A stretch of DNA of 64,000 nucleotides, taken from contig NW_006763141.1 in assembly GCF_000264905.1 (NCBI RefSeq), positions 1,493,512 through 1,557,511 on the forward strand, in the 5' to 3' direction. Shown one piece after another: positions 51,452 to 62,228 of the stretch. This DNA comes from Stereum hirsutum FP-91666 SS1. Its lineage: Eukaryota; Basidiomycota; Agaricomycetes; Russulales; Stereaceae. The translations under genes and the position numbers were made by a program. The notes beneath the pieces are model-generated. The model did not search any database and was not told where the DNA came from. It saw only the letters and a list, made by a program, of their open reading frames with translations. Position 1 is the first letter of the stretch. The number at the start of each line of letters is the position of its first letter.

Positions 51452-53526
51452 TCACCTAGTCTTCCTCTCATCACCCTCACCTTCGCCCTCCAACACAACC
51501 TCACTCTCAAACTCGAAGACCCCGGTAGCCCTCAACCTCTCGATCAACACGTCTCCGAGTGCCGTCATCGGCGTGAGGACACCTCCGAGTTTAGCCAGGG
51601 CGGGAAGGCGGTCACCATCTTGCAAGAGGGAGAGTGCGGATTCGCCGAGCATGGCTGTGAAATGAAACAGAGGGTAGTGTTCAGCATTCAGTGGTCATTC
51701 AGGACAGTGATGTAAATGGGAGACCGGCCAGGAAAGAAGAGGAAACGTACTAGCGGTAAGCAACGTCCCCGGGTCTCCATTCCCGCGGATTATGGTCCTG
51801 ATCCGCGTAGGCTCAGAGCCGGGAGGAGCGACTGAGGTGGTAATGTTGAGATATTCCATGTATCCCTGCTTGAGCCTCCTGAGGGTCGATATCCGTGAGC
51901 ATTGAATTTGAGTAAAAGACCACTGGTGGAAGCGGGGGGGCTGATAGGAAAGTTACATACACTGCAGAGGGGCCTTGTCCCGGTTGGGTGACGAGTCGTT
52001 TGAACAACCAGCGCACCTGCCGAACCATAACAATGTCAGCATGCCAATATCACAACTGAGACGAGCACCAATCGGCCAAAGTTGATCCGAACAGAGACAT
52101 ACCGGCGAAAACATCATCAGACAGATCCCCATCACAGCCACACTCAGACTCCTCAAGAACGCTCCAGCCTTACCGTTCACTTCCAAAAACTCGTCATATT
52201 TGAACGTTTTTCCATACGTCAACATCTTATCCCCGACCCTCTCCGATTCGGGCAAATTGGAGTGGAAGGCGTGGAATTGTTGGAGGCCCCAAGTACGGAG
52301 GACGATGGCGCGGTTACCTGGGGAAATGGGGAATATGGAGCCGTAGACGGTCTTGGAAGAGGGGAAGGAGGGGAGCTTGTAGAGGAGCTTATAGCCTGTC
52401 GTTGGGACGCCGACGACTAACACGCACGTATATGGTCAGCAAATTAAAGCCGATTATAAGGAAAGAAGACGTACTGGGACTCAAAGAATAGGCCCTACTC
52501 GACATCTCCCTCACGTTCTTCGGTACTTCCTCCATCAACGCAATCACCGTCGCCAACGACCCACCAGCCACACCTCCTTTCATCTTTACGGCTGTTACGC
52601 TGTCTTCGATCTCCGCGTCGGGGCCGACGAGGGCTTTCAGGGTTTTGTTGGCGAGGAAGACGATGGCGTCGGACGGGACGGAGTCCAACCCGCACGAAGG
52701 AACGATGATGGCGCCGGTTTGGCGGGCCAGATAGTCGAAGCTGAAAGTGACGACGGGGAGATAGATGAGATGAGAGCTTCAAACTCCGGTGCGAGGTCAT
52801 GAACAGTGATGATGCATGTTTCACGGTGTCTGGACATTGTGGGCCACCGCCACACTGATCGAGATGCTACTGGCTAATAATAGCACATGCAATAACTCAA
52901 CCAGCCACGCAGCAAGTACGCCGAAAAGACACAGAATGCCCACAGCCTACCATGATACTAACGTTAGAAAGAAGACATGCTCACTTGTGAATGATTTTGT
53001 AGATCCAAGGCCTCTCTCCCGTTATGTCGACATGATGCACTCCATTGCGTGCACAAGCCCTAAATCACAAATCCGGGAGCAAATTAGTAAAGCAACACCC
53101 CAAGAGATCAAAAATACACGCACTGAACGACAGGTGTACTATACCGCCAATACGGGCCCACCGTGTTCGCCACGACCTTGACCTGCTTCACGACCCTTTC
53201 CACATCCTCGAAGTTGTTCACGTCGACTTCAAATATCGTGACATCAGGATCGAGCTCTTTCTTTAGTTCCTCAAGTTTGGAACGAGAGCGACCGGCGATG
53301 GCGAGTGTGAATGAGGAGCGTTGTGGGTGATGTGAGAGGTAGAGGGCGGCCAGACGACCGCAGTAGCCTGATTCGCGAACCGACAAGGTATACAGTCAGT
53401 TTCATGAGCATGCAAGCGATAACGAAGATATTTTCAAGAGAATATAATGCATAAGGTGCTCTTGGAAACATGGAACCAAATAGACAGATATTCACCGGTA
53501 GCTCCGAGGACGAGAATGTCGGCCAT
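51452..53526 (-). CDS. Saccharopine dehydrogenase-like NAD(P)-binding oxidoreductase
   Basis: Belongs to the saccharopine dehydrogenase-like / trans-acting enoyl reductase family; the physiological substrate in fungi is not established. From the ATG at 53526, MADILVLGATG|YCGRLAALYLS forms the Rossmann GxxGxxG loop across an intron. SFTLAIAGRSRSKLEELKKE and VANTVGPYW are the strand/loop motifs of this family. Then GLDSVPSDAIVFLANKTLKA, KMKGGVAGGSLATVIALMEE, KTVYGSIFPISPGNRAIVLR, a hydrophobic segment LRSLSVAVMGICLMMFSP that may be membrane-associated, and the typical end MLGESALSLLQDGDRLPALA, KLGGVLTPMTALGDVLIERL. The stop is at 51452. About seven introns. Intact as far as can be read. Confidence 0.85.
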
Positions 53527-53884
53527 CTATCTTGGTCGTTACGCTTCCTTTATACTGTCCCGTCGGTTAATTGTACACTGGTCACGAGAAAGGACAGTGT
53601 ATCCGTTGGCTGCTTCAACAAACCTTTGTAGCCAACTTCTTAGAGTGAGAAGAAGGGAGCTGGGGAAGGTTACGGAAGAGATTGTAGAGGTCACAAGGAA
53701 AAGGTAAGGTTGAATATTTACAGCTCGCCTGCAAGACGCGATGACGAACATCGGTATCGTTTTGCCGCGCCACACGCGGGAGGCACGCCTCGAGGTGCCA
53801 CAACCCTTAGTTGCTTCTTGACCATCATCACGATCTGGGTGGCTCCCTATCTATCTTGTGCTGCATTTTATGATATATTCCAAG
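53527..53884. other. divergent promoter region
   Basis: Shared upstream region of the oxidoreductase and BTB genes, about 360 bp. No gene seen. Confidence 0.5.
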
Positions 53885-54869
53885 ATGTCTTCGTCTAAAG
53901 GGAAATCTGACTCTAAGGCTCCTGTGTACCAATATGATACCCAATTCTACTGCTTCAACGTCATCTTCCTGGTACGTTCCTGCTTGCTGGGAACGAGAAG
54001 CATATCCAATGTCTCAGGATCTGCATGCTGATCGAGACTGACTCGGGATTGTGATCACAGGTAGAAGACACGCTCTTCAGAGTCCCTAGGAATGCTCTCG
54101 AGAAGAACGAAGATGGACCATTCGCGGGCTTGTTCACTCTTCCTTCTGGTGGAGCCGAACCAGAGGGCTCTTCGGATGCAAATCCCATCAGGTTAGAAGG
54201 AATAACCGCATTCGACTTTCGTAGCTTCCTCAAAGTGATCTTTCCACTGTAAGTCGGTATGGACTTCATCAATAATTAATACAAATCTGACCAATAACAT
54301 TGGTTTCGCTGATGATACAATTTCCACGTTCGAGCAGGCCACTGACCGAGCCTACGACGCTTTCTATGGAAGAATGGACCTCCGTCCTCAAACTCTCTAC
54401 AATGTGGTCTTTCACAGCTCTCCGTGCCATGGCCGTCACCCAACTAACCCACCTCATCCCCAAATCACCCGACCATCCGATCCTGCTCGTCGTCCTCGGA
54501 AAAGAATTCTACGTCTCGAAATGGCTCCTCGAAGGCTACACTTCCCTCGCCATGCGCGACACCCTTCCAACCGAGGAAGAGCGCGCACGTCTCGGTGGGG
54601 ATACGGCATGGAAACTCGCTGAGATCAGAGAACAGATATATCCGCTGAGGACGAGGAAGTCACAGACGAGGGCTCCTGCTGGGAGTTATGGGAGTGGAGC
54701 TGGGTATATGAGTGAGCCTGGACGGTACAGGTTTGAGAAGGAGATCAGGGAGAGGTTTAAGGATGAACTGGTTAAGGATGAGGCTTACGATCCTCGGGAG
54801 ATAGCGAATGATCCTTCGTCAGTGTTCCTCCGACCTCAGTCGTACACAGGCCTGACGGTGATGCTTTAA
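53885..54869 (+). CDS. BTB/POZ domain protein (Agaricomycete family)
   Basis: Member of a large mushroom-specific family with a BTB/POZ interaction domain, possibly a cullin-3 adaptor; the function of individual members is unknown. From the ATG at 53885, KAPVYQYDTQFYCFNVIFL | VEDTLFRVPRNALEKNEDGP, FAGLFTLPSGGAEPEGSSD, then ITAFDFRSFLKVIFPL | PLTEPTTLSMEEWTSVLKLS, TMWSFTALRAMAVTQLTHLI and LLVVLGKEFYVSKWLLEGYT. This is the usual sequence of BTB core followed by a helical back-like region. The C-terminus is basic/acidic and probably disordered. Stop at 54869. Two or three introns. Intact. Confidence 0.82.
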
Positions 54870-55377
54870 TACCTGATCAGGAGGGCATACTTCCAATTCC
54901 CTTCGGGCATGTTTGCAGGCGATAGTGATTAGGCCTGTTTCGACCCTTGGACTACATGGCTCCGAAGACTGACGATTTCCTCCCAGATCGCGCTCTCGAA
55001 ACGTTCTCGAATTTCTGAACTGCTTTCGGTCTTCTCCTACAATTATCTTTAGTGTTGTACATCGGCGCGCGAATTTGGCCCCTTGTATGTTGCGCTTGTT
55101 ATCTCGCTCTTTGCTATATGTGTCTCAACCTATGCATCTTAGTGTCCGTGTATGTATATCATTTGTACGACCGCATTAAATGTGATTCAATCATCGTTTA
55201 TTTAGTCTCTGTAGACTCAACATCTAGATGCGAAAAAAGGTCGTAATTGGAAGCATGGTGAATGGTAAGGCATAGAAGATGGAGAGGCATACTAAGGTGA
55301 TACGCATACGAATGAGGATCAGAAACTGACTGACTATGTACACAGGTCCATCTATACACTTACCACCACCCTCTGAA
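54870..55377. other. intergenic, convergent
   Basis: Between the BTB gene and the 3' end of the Ser/Arg-rich gene. No gene seen. Confidence 0.6.
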
Positions 55378-57135
55378 TTACTGAATCAACGACATCGAAC
55401 ACCAAACAACCAACCCTCCCAAGTCCTTCCCAACCATCATCTGTGCCGGCAACAACGGTCTCCCACCCCCAGTCAATCCTTCCTCCGCATCCTGCAACTG
55501 CTTCTCAATCATCCCCGCTGGGCATCCCCAACCCAGGCCACCAACCCTCAACGCCAACTCCTGCAGATCCCACGTCCCATCCTCATACTTCTTCAAAAAC
55601 AGCTCGCACGTCTCTTCATCCTTGACCAGCAGGACCCAATAATCCGTCTCAACGCTACCGTCGGGACGAATTGCCTCCTTGATAATAAGCTTGGTAAAGA
55701 CGTTGGCCGCACGTGCGAATTGTTGGACTCTGGCGGTGTCTTCCGTGCGCGTCTTTAAGAGAGCACAGAGCGTGCGGGGGGATTGGTTGAGGACGAAGTG
55801 GACGTAGTGCCAAGGTTTGTAGGAACCATTGCTTAGGGGCGAGCGGTCTACGCTGTTTCGGGCGGAGCTTCCAGAGCCGCTGGCCGAAGAGGCGAGAAGT
55901 GGGGGGAGGACGGGTGCCGCACGAGGAGCACGAACCCGAGCATGAGAGTGGGAACGAGAGCGAGAGCGAGTGGCACGAACGCGATCACGAAAGAATTTCT
56001 TCGAAGGAGACTTCGGGACGCTAGTGGTAGAAGACCACTTAGAGCTGGGTTTTCTAGAGGAGGAACTGCGACTCGAACCCGCAATTTGAGTGGGCTCTAA
56101 AGGAGCAGACTCAGTAGCAGACCCAGGAGTAGAACCCCTCACGCTCGGCAGAATCCAAGGGTCAGCATTTGGCTGCGCTGTCTTCGTCCAAAATTCTAGT
56201 GCCGAAAGACCTGCCGGTCGATCAGCACCTGGGTTCATCAAGGCTTCGGCGTCTACAGAAGTAGCACGCTCGGTCCATAGGATAGAAGGTTGTGGTGTAA
56301 GATGTCGGGGAGAACAAGTCTTGGCCCATGTCAGAATCTCAGATTTGGTCTTGGACGGAATGACTACTTCAGGGCTTCCATCGCGAGAGCCGCTGATGGG
56401 GCCTGTGAAGGGACTGCCTGTCTCTCGTTGGCCGATGACAACAGCGAGAGGAATGGACTCCGAAGTTGCGAGAGAGGATGCATCGTTGGTGTCGTTCGCA
56501 AGGTGCCCGCTGGGACCAGGCGCTGTTCCGCTGCGAGTCGGAGGAGATGCTTGTCGTTTGATGGAGATACCAGTGACTTCAGCAAGAGGGACCGACTCGG
56601 AAGTTGCGGTGGAAGTTTCCTCTTCGGAGTTCTTGAACAGGTGAGCGCAAGGCCCGAGCGCTCTAACGTCAGTAGTTGTGAGGGATGGATATGGCCTGTA
56701 CCGCACAGTCCCAGAGGACGAGCTAGACTTAGAGCGGGAAGACATCATGGCTTTCTCTTTTTCTCGCCTTTGCTTCAACAAAAGATGACGCGGTAGCTGC
56801 ATCTCCCTCTCCTCGTCGACACTAGTGCTCACGTGAGAGGATCTCTCGAACTTTTCTAGTTCCAACTCCCCAAGTTCGTCTCCCAGTCGGACTGTACCCT
56901 CAGAATCGGAAACAGTGTCGGAACCAGAGTCTGTATCGGATCCCGAATCCGCTTCATCCTTGGACGGAATGTAAGTGCCCTCCGAATCGGTGTCAGAGTC
57001 AGCGTCAGAGGAGTCAGAGGAGTCAGTGTCGACGTTGTAAGGAGGAGCCCGTGGTCCTGGGCCGTAACCTTGTTCGGTAACGGGAATTTTCCTCTGCCTA
57101 CGACGACTACGGCGGCGAGGTTTGGAGGGAGCCAT
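55378..57135 (-). CDS. Ser/Arg-rich disordered protein, 585 aa
   Basis: Single exon from the ATG at 57135. The N-terminus is a basic cluster (MAPSKPRRRSRRRQRK), possibly a nuclear localisation signal. It is followed by an acidic Asp/Ser region (TDSSDSSDADSDTDSEGTY) resembling CK2 phosphorylation stretches. An internal imperfect repeat (ATSESVPLAEVTG... and ATSESIPLAVVIG...) separates Pro-rich linkers. Near residue 400 is an Arg-Ser/His-Ser segment (RATRSRSRSHSHARVRAPRA). The last about 130 residues look folded: KPWHYVHFVLNQSPRTLCAL, FARAANVFTKLIIKEAIRPD, TDYWVLLVKDEETCELFLKK. Family not recognised. A nuclear role is plausible from composition only. Confidence 0.6.
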   Translation of the reverse strand: MAPSKPRRRSRRRQRKIPVTEQGYGPGPRAPPYNVDTDSSDSSDADSDTDSEGTYIPSKDEADSGSDTDSGSDTVSDSEGTVRLGDELGELELEKFERSSHVSTSVDEEREMQLPRHLLLKQRREKEKAMMSSRSKSSSSSGTVRYRPYPSLTTTDVRALGPCAHLFKNSEEETSTATSESVPLAEVTGISIKRQASPPTRSGTAPGPSGHLANDTNDASSLATSESIPLAVVIGQRETGSPFTGPISGSRDGSPEVVIPSKTKSEILTWAKTCSPRHLTPQPSILWTERATSVDAEALMNPGADRPAGLSALEFWTKTAQPNADPWILPSVRGSTPGSATESAPLEPTQIAGSSRSSSSRKPSSKWSSTTSVPKSPSKKFFRDRVRATRSRSRSHSHARVRAPRAAPVLPPLLASSASGSGSSARNSVDRSPLSNGSYKPWHYVHFVLNQSPRTLCALLKTRTEDTARVQQFARAANVFTKLIIKEAIRPDGSVETDYWVLLVKDEETCELFLKKYEDGTWDLQELALRVGGLGWGCPAGMIEKQLQDAEEGLTGGGRPLLPAQMMVGKDLGGLVVWCSMSLIQ

Positions 57136-57386
57136 GACTGTTCTGATAGAAAAAGCTAAGAGATCGTGTTGAAGGGATAAGTCAGGCCGGAGAATATTGG
57201 AGGATCAACGAGCCACTTACTAGGTGTTATCCTGGAGGAGTGGCTCTGGTTCGAGATGGAGACACCGGAGCAGAGTGACGGATGTTGGAGAGAAGCGATA
57301 CTGAACTAAGACACGAAAGAGTCGCAGATGCCGTAGGGGAAAGGTTCAAGAGCCCGACGAGTGAGCGTTCAAGAGAGTGAAAGACC

Positions 57387-57396
57387 CTTTTATAAG
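57387..57396 (-). promoter_or_regulatory. TATA box upstream of the Ser/Arg-rich gene
   Basis: TATAAAAGGG on the minus strand, about 250 nt upstream of the ATG at 57135. The distance implies a long or spliced 5' leader. Confidence 0.45.
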
Positions 57397-58082
57397 GCTT
57401 GCTACCAGTGCCACCTTCGATCACGACACTCAGTAAACAAAGTTGTGTCAGATAAGATCCGTGCGTTGTGTTTGGCACTCGATCGCATCGATGCCACCTC
57501 CGAGTTGGGCAAACAATGCCGCCTTGGTAACGGTGGCGTGGCACGTTTGGGGCGTGCCCCTTGCTTTGTCTAGCACGAGGGTTTAATTATTGATACAATG
57601 TATGGCCCACCTTCATCGCAACGCAGATGAGTAAGATTGCCTTCGCTCGTCCTTGTGCCAATGGCATATCTGGACTTGGAGACGAGCTGAGACACGTCGT
57701 TGGGACGGTTCAAAGTCACATTGGCACCGACTATCAATGAATGAGGACGTTATGGGTGGCACGCTATGGCCCCCGAAGAAACCAAGGAATTTCAATACGT
57801 AGGTTATACAGACGAGACTAAGGCAAACTCACATCGGCATGTCTCACAGAACGTTCAACTGCAGCTATTTTCGCGATGTGGCACGCCACTACCATTTGTC
57901 TCACGCTATGAACGCTGGCCATAAAGGTTTGTATTCTATATATCGAACAGATTCGAGGCACAGTCCGAACTTCAGCTTTATTGCCATCATCTTTACACTG
58001 GAAGGTGTGAAGTGCGCTGCTTGTCAGATTGCAAACTCTGAACCATCGCCGTCGAATTATGCCAAGAATCAAATTCCAAGAA
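57397..58082. other. intergenic, no gene seen
   Basis: Short frames only. Includes the 3' flank of the first secreted-protein paralogue. Confidence 0.55.
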
Positions 58083-59109
58083 TCAGTTGTCCTCGCCCGT
58101 CCAGTCTCCAAGATAAGCGCTAACGTGGCAATAGTATTAGTGACGGTCCGATACATGCGGGGATGGAATCTCAGCTCACAGAGATTCTGTCATTCCCTTA
58201 TAAGCACCCCTGTACGTCCCAAATTTAATGCTAAGAAAAAAAATACCGCCCCAGTGAGCACACTATCCTGCAAGAGACGAGGGGCGGATGGTGACGAAAA
58301 CCGCCTACCTCGACGTGACATTCCCCATATTCTTATTAGCCGAGTAGTCGATCAACGTCTTCCCCGTCTTCTCGTCCGTCACCTTGTACGCCAGCTTCCC
58401 GTTGTTTCCGAAAGTAACGTTCATCGAGTGCAACGTGACGCGGTCTGTGAAGTCTTCAAGCGCGACACTGGGGCAACCAGAAGATGGGCAAGGATGGAAG
58501 CCCTTCATGTCCTTGATGGCAACTTTACCAGCCTCGGCATCGAGGGTTATGACGGGGCCACTGTAACCGTCCGATATGACCTGCATGAGGTGGAAAAAGC
58601 TATTTCCTGTACCGGTCTTGGAGGACAGGTAGTACTTCCAGGTGTAAGACTTAGGGATATTGTCTGAGAGGTGCTGTGATGAGTCGACGAGATTCTTCAA
58701 GGAGGATATATCAAGAACTGACCTTTCGTCTTGCCGATACTGAACTCAATCCTTTGTCTTGGGCTGGTCGGATTCGGGTCAAGCATTTTGGTAGGATCGT
58801 TGGACAACTGAAGTGTGTAGCAGTCCCTGATGGATATGTTACTGGGACACCCGTCGATCAAGATTCCTAATATAGAAAGTAGAGTTAACACGGGGTAACG
58901 CGGCGAAGATGACATCGAAAGAGGAGGAAATCTGTACCAGTCGACTGCCACGCCACAGTCCCCACCTTCCCTTGCAGACGTTTGTTTTGCGTCCCATCAG
59001 TTAGCGTTGTTTGAGCTCTCTTCGCCGAGTCAGTGCGAGAGACACTGATCGCAACGACGCTGGGAAGAAGATAGACCAGAGCTGCCGTCAAGTACAATAA
59101 CGAACGCAT
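58083..59109 (-). CDS. Small secreted protein, paralogue 1
   Basis: Starts with a signal peptide (MRSLLYLTAALVYLLPSVVA). The mature part reads DSAKRAQTTLTDGTQ, GKVGTVAWQSTG | ILIDGCPSNISIRDCYTLQL, PTKMLDPNPTSPRQRIEFSI | SYTWKYYLSSKTGTGNSFFH, LMQVISDGYSGPVITLDAEA, GFHPCPSSGCPSVALEDFTD, LHSMNVTFGNNGKLAYKVTD and NMGNVTSR. I extend it through two more introns (the exon GAYKGMTESL and the end AYLGDWTGEDN, stop TGA at 58083), because the same exons occur in the paralogue. Such secreted Agaricomycete proteins are often placed in a ConA-like lectin/glucanase or polysaccharide-lyase-like group; I am not sure of the fold. Four conserved Cys could form disulfides. Intact. Confidence 0.72.
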
Positions 59110-59872
59110 TGTCGTTGTGATATGCCAAGGTCAAAGCAATGTGAGGTCGGAGTGTGATGCTCTTCGGCTTTGGCGAGCGATCCAGCACTTATACGAATGC
59201 AGGCGCTAAGCTGCCTTTTCAAACAAACAGGGAGGAATGGCGCATCAGACCACTAGAAGAGCGAACAGCCACCAGGAAGGCGAGTGGTAGCTTGCCAGCA
59301 ACGAGAAGGAATAGAATGAGCTCAGTACAAGAACTAGAATCCTTGGATGGCATACTACGTGAACAAACACAGGTAAAACGAATGCCAAAATAGATTGCCG
59401 TTGTGTAGTGGCCAACGACGTGGTTTGGTAGCGACATCGAGAAAGAGACCTGCGTTTCAGGATAAATGACAGCAAGAAGACGGCGCTACCCCGGATGTTC
59501 GGCAAATTCAGATACTTTTTGAGTCGAGTATTTAAACTTCAGAGCCCCCTCACGCTTGCAGAGCTAGATCCGAATAAGTGGTAGAATGCCAGAGTATCTT
59601 CCTATGACGGAAAGATCGCAAGGATTGAAGCCTTTTCAAGTGGTGGTGGTTCGAGAGAGACGTTCGCGAGCGGAAGTCGAAAATGATCAACCTGGAGCTG
59701 ACTAAGCAGAGCGGGTGGCGGCTGTGGCCCACCACAAGACAAGTCTCAAAGATTGCTTTGGAAAGAGGACGATGCGGCAACAATTGGTCTGGTCGAATGT
59801 TCCATTTTGGATACATGTCTTGTACTGTCGCCGTAGCTTGCCTTCTACTGAGTGCGAGGCAAATGGTCGTAG
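59110..59872. other. spacer between paralogue 1 and MITE copy 2
   Basis: Upstream region of paralogue 1, including a TATAAGT at about 59190 on the minus strand. No gene seen. Confidence 0.5.
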
Positions 59873-59874
59873 TA

Positions 59875-60277
59875 CAGTATTGAAACACTCCTTGATCCTG
59901 GGCCCCTCTTTGATCCACATTCCGCACGCTGCTCCCTCCAGCAACACTTCCCATAAAGTGAAAATACAGTATATTTGCATCCTTATTGTACCCCTCATCA
60001 GGTCCACGTTCATATTTTGAGAGAAAGACATGGACTGCAAGCTCTCCAGTTGCGGATCAAGCAGCGGCTCTTTGTGGCACCGCGGTGCCACACCACCTTT
60101 TTCCTTGCACATCGTGCAATGTTGTATTTTGTACCTTTCCCATTTTCTTATAAGTCCATCCAAGGGTATTTGACACTCCTTGAAGGATTGAGGGGAGGAG
60201 AGAAGAGGGTTCGGAAAATAATATGCATCGAAGCAACATCGAAGAGCCGGATCAAGGAGTGTTTCAATACTATACTG
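59875..60277. mobile_element. MITE copy 2 (same family as 937-1328)
   Basis: Inverted ends CAGTAT(AGTAT)TGAAACACTCCTTGATCC, the right end having an extra AGTAT, flanked by TA at 59873-59874 and 60278-60279. It shares with copy 1 the inner end motif CACTCCTTGATCC and a central palindrome (GTGGCACCGCGGTGCCAC, about 60074-60091) followed by ACCAC. The two lie in the same orientation. The outermost TIR bases differ between the copies, so they are related subfamilies. About 403 bp, no ORF. Confidence 0.75.
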
Positions 60278-60279
60278 TA

Positions 60280-61012
60280 CTTTTTCGCGCACAAGTTCAC
60301 GCCACCGCCCCTCGGCCGTTGCCGAAATGACATAATCCGTTCGTGTCCCAGTTCGCAAGGACACCGGGACAAGGGACAATGTTCGTGAACATCAACGCTT
60401 TTCAGGGATACCACCCATCATAACCTCTCATTAGCCATTTATGCTCTGAATCTGGGAGGGGGAGCTCACCCAGTAGCAAAATCCAGCTCAAGATGTCTCT
60501 TGGGGCCCTTCCTGAGGTCAATTTAGGAGCAAAAAATATATTCACATTTTTGTCGTATTTGCGTCAAATTTTGGTTTGTCCCATTTACAAGTTCAGTGCA
60601 CATCAATGGGGTGGGACTGTCCCGTGTCCCATGGGAGCCGTGAACGAACTTGTGCCGCTGGACAGTCCCACCCCATTGATGTGCACTGAACTTGTAAATG
60701 GGACAAACCAATATTTGACGAAAACTTAACGAAAATGCGGATATATTCTAGGCTCCTAAATTGTCCTCAGGAAGACCCGCACTGCACACTTTGGGCTGGA
60801 TTTTACTGCTGGGAAGGCTCTTCCACACAAATTTAGAGGATGAATGGCTGTTGAGCAGTTATGAAAGGCCGTACTCCTGAAAGAGTGGCGATGTTCACGA
60901 ACATTGTCCCTTGTCCCGGTCTGCTTGCGAACCGGGACACAAACGGATTATGTCATCTCGGCAACGGCCGAGGGGCGGTGGCGTGAACTTGTGCGCGAAA
61001 AAGTGCAGTACG
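60280..61012. mobile_element. Foldback (long inverted-repeat) element
   Basis: The two halves are inverted copies of each other over roughly 350 bp, with a loop of about 39 nt at 60622-60660. The outer arms (60283-60395 and 60889-61004) share CGCGCACAAGTTCACGCC, CCGCCCCTCGGCCGTTGCCG and ACAATGTTCGTGAACATC. The inner arms (60573-60621 and 60661-60709) are a perfect match of about 49 bp, beginning GGTTTGTCCCATTTACAAGT. The middle of the arms has diverged. No transposase frame. The left end abuts MITE copy 2 and may overlap its terminus. A foldback transposon or the remains of an inverted duplication are the two readings. Confidence 0.8.
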
Positions 61013-61195
61013 TTGTGTCATACAAGAGCATGTGATTGGCAGTGAAAGTCTAGATATATTATTGAATGGGGAGATTAGTTCGTCTCTTCACTCTGACGTA
61101 TCGAATGAATTTCTCTACTCTCAGATACAAGAGCGACACTAGTTACATGACTGGAGATATATATCCGAATCACCGAAGTAGTAAAATGGTGCGAA

Positions 61196-62228
61196 TTAGT
61201 TTTCCTCGCCCATCCAATCTCCAACGTACGCACTAAGAGGAAAATCGTGTTAGCGACCGTTCAACATACACGAGGATGAACTACCAGCTCACAGGGATTC
61301 AGTCATTCCTTTATAAGCACCCCTGTACGTCCCGAACTTTATACTAAAAAGAAAACAAAGGCAGTTGAAGTCAAAACAAGATTATGGCGAGGGGCGAAGG
61401 GCGACGGAAACAGCCTACCTTGACGTGACATTCCCCATATTCTTATTAGCCGAGTAGTTGATCAATGTCTTCCCTGTCTTCTCGTCCGTCACCTTGTACG
61501 CTAACTTCCCATTGTCTCCGAAAGTGACGTTCATCGAGTGCAATGTGACGCGATCCGTAAAGTCTGCCAGTGCGACACTGGGGCAGCCAGAAGACGGACA
61601 AGGATGGAAGCCCTTCATGTCCTTGATGGCAACTTTACCGGCTTCGGCGTCGAGGGTTATGACGGGGCCATGGTAACCGTCCGATATGACTTGCATGAGA
61701 TGGAAGAAGCTCTTTCCTGTTCCGGTCTTGGAGGACAGGTAGTACTTCCATGTGTACGACTTGGGCACATCGTCTGAAAGAAAAATGATCGCCATTGTGA
61801 GTGGATGAATGTACACAAGAAAACCAAATTGAGCTCTCACCCTTTGTCTTGCCAATGCCAAACTCGACCCTTTGCCTGGGGCTAGTCGGGTTCGGGTCAA
61901 GCATTTTGGTTGGATCGTTGGTCAGTTGAAGAGTGTAGCAGTCCTTGATGGTTATATTACTGGGGCACCCGTCGATCAAAATCCCTGGTATTGAAAGGGG
62001 AGTTAGCGCCGCATACAAATCAGGAATCCAGCAAATGCGACAGAAAATTTGTGTACCAGTCGACTGCCATGCCACAGTTCCTACCTTCCCTTGAATAACG
62101 TCCTTCTGTGTCCCATCGGTCAGCGTCTTTTGAGCTCTCTTCGCAGAGTCCGTCCCAGAAACACTGAGAGCGAGGGCACAAGGAAGAAGGGAGATGAGAG
62201 TTGTTGTCAAGTGCAATAACAAACGCAT
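61196..62228 (-). CDS. Small secreted protein, paralogue 2
   Basis: Close paralogue of the gene at 58083-59109 on the same strand. Signal peptide MRLLLHLTTTLISLLPCALA, then DSAKRAQKTLTDGTQ, GKVGTVAWQSTG | ILIDGCPSNITIKDCYTLQL, PTKMLDPNPTSPRQRVEFGI | SYTWKYYLSSKTGTGKSFFH and the shared LMQVISDGYHGPVITLDAEA. The third coding exon differs from paralogue 1 at only about five residues. The gene ends with the exon GAYKGMTES and AYVGDWMGEEN, stop TAA at 61196. Intron positions are the same in both, so this is a genomic tandem duplication later separated by mobile elements. Fold uncertain, as for paralogue 1. A TATAATT at about 62311 (minus strand) is a candidate TATA box. Confidence 0.72.

Noticed and set aside
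60493..60729. Two nearly identical short ORFs on opposite strands in the foldback element
   Set aside because: They arise because the sequence is an inverted repeat; each strand reads the same palindrome.
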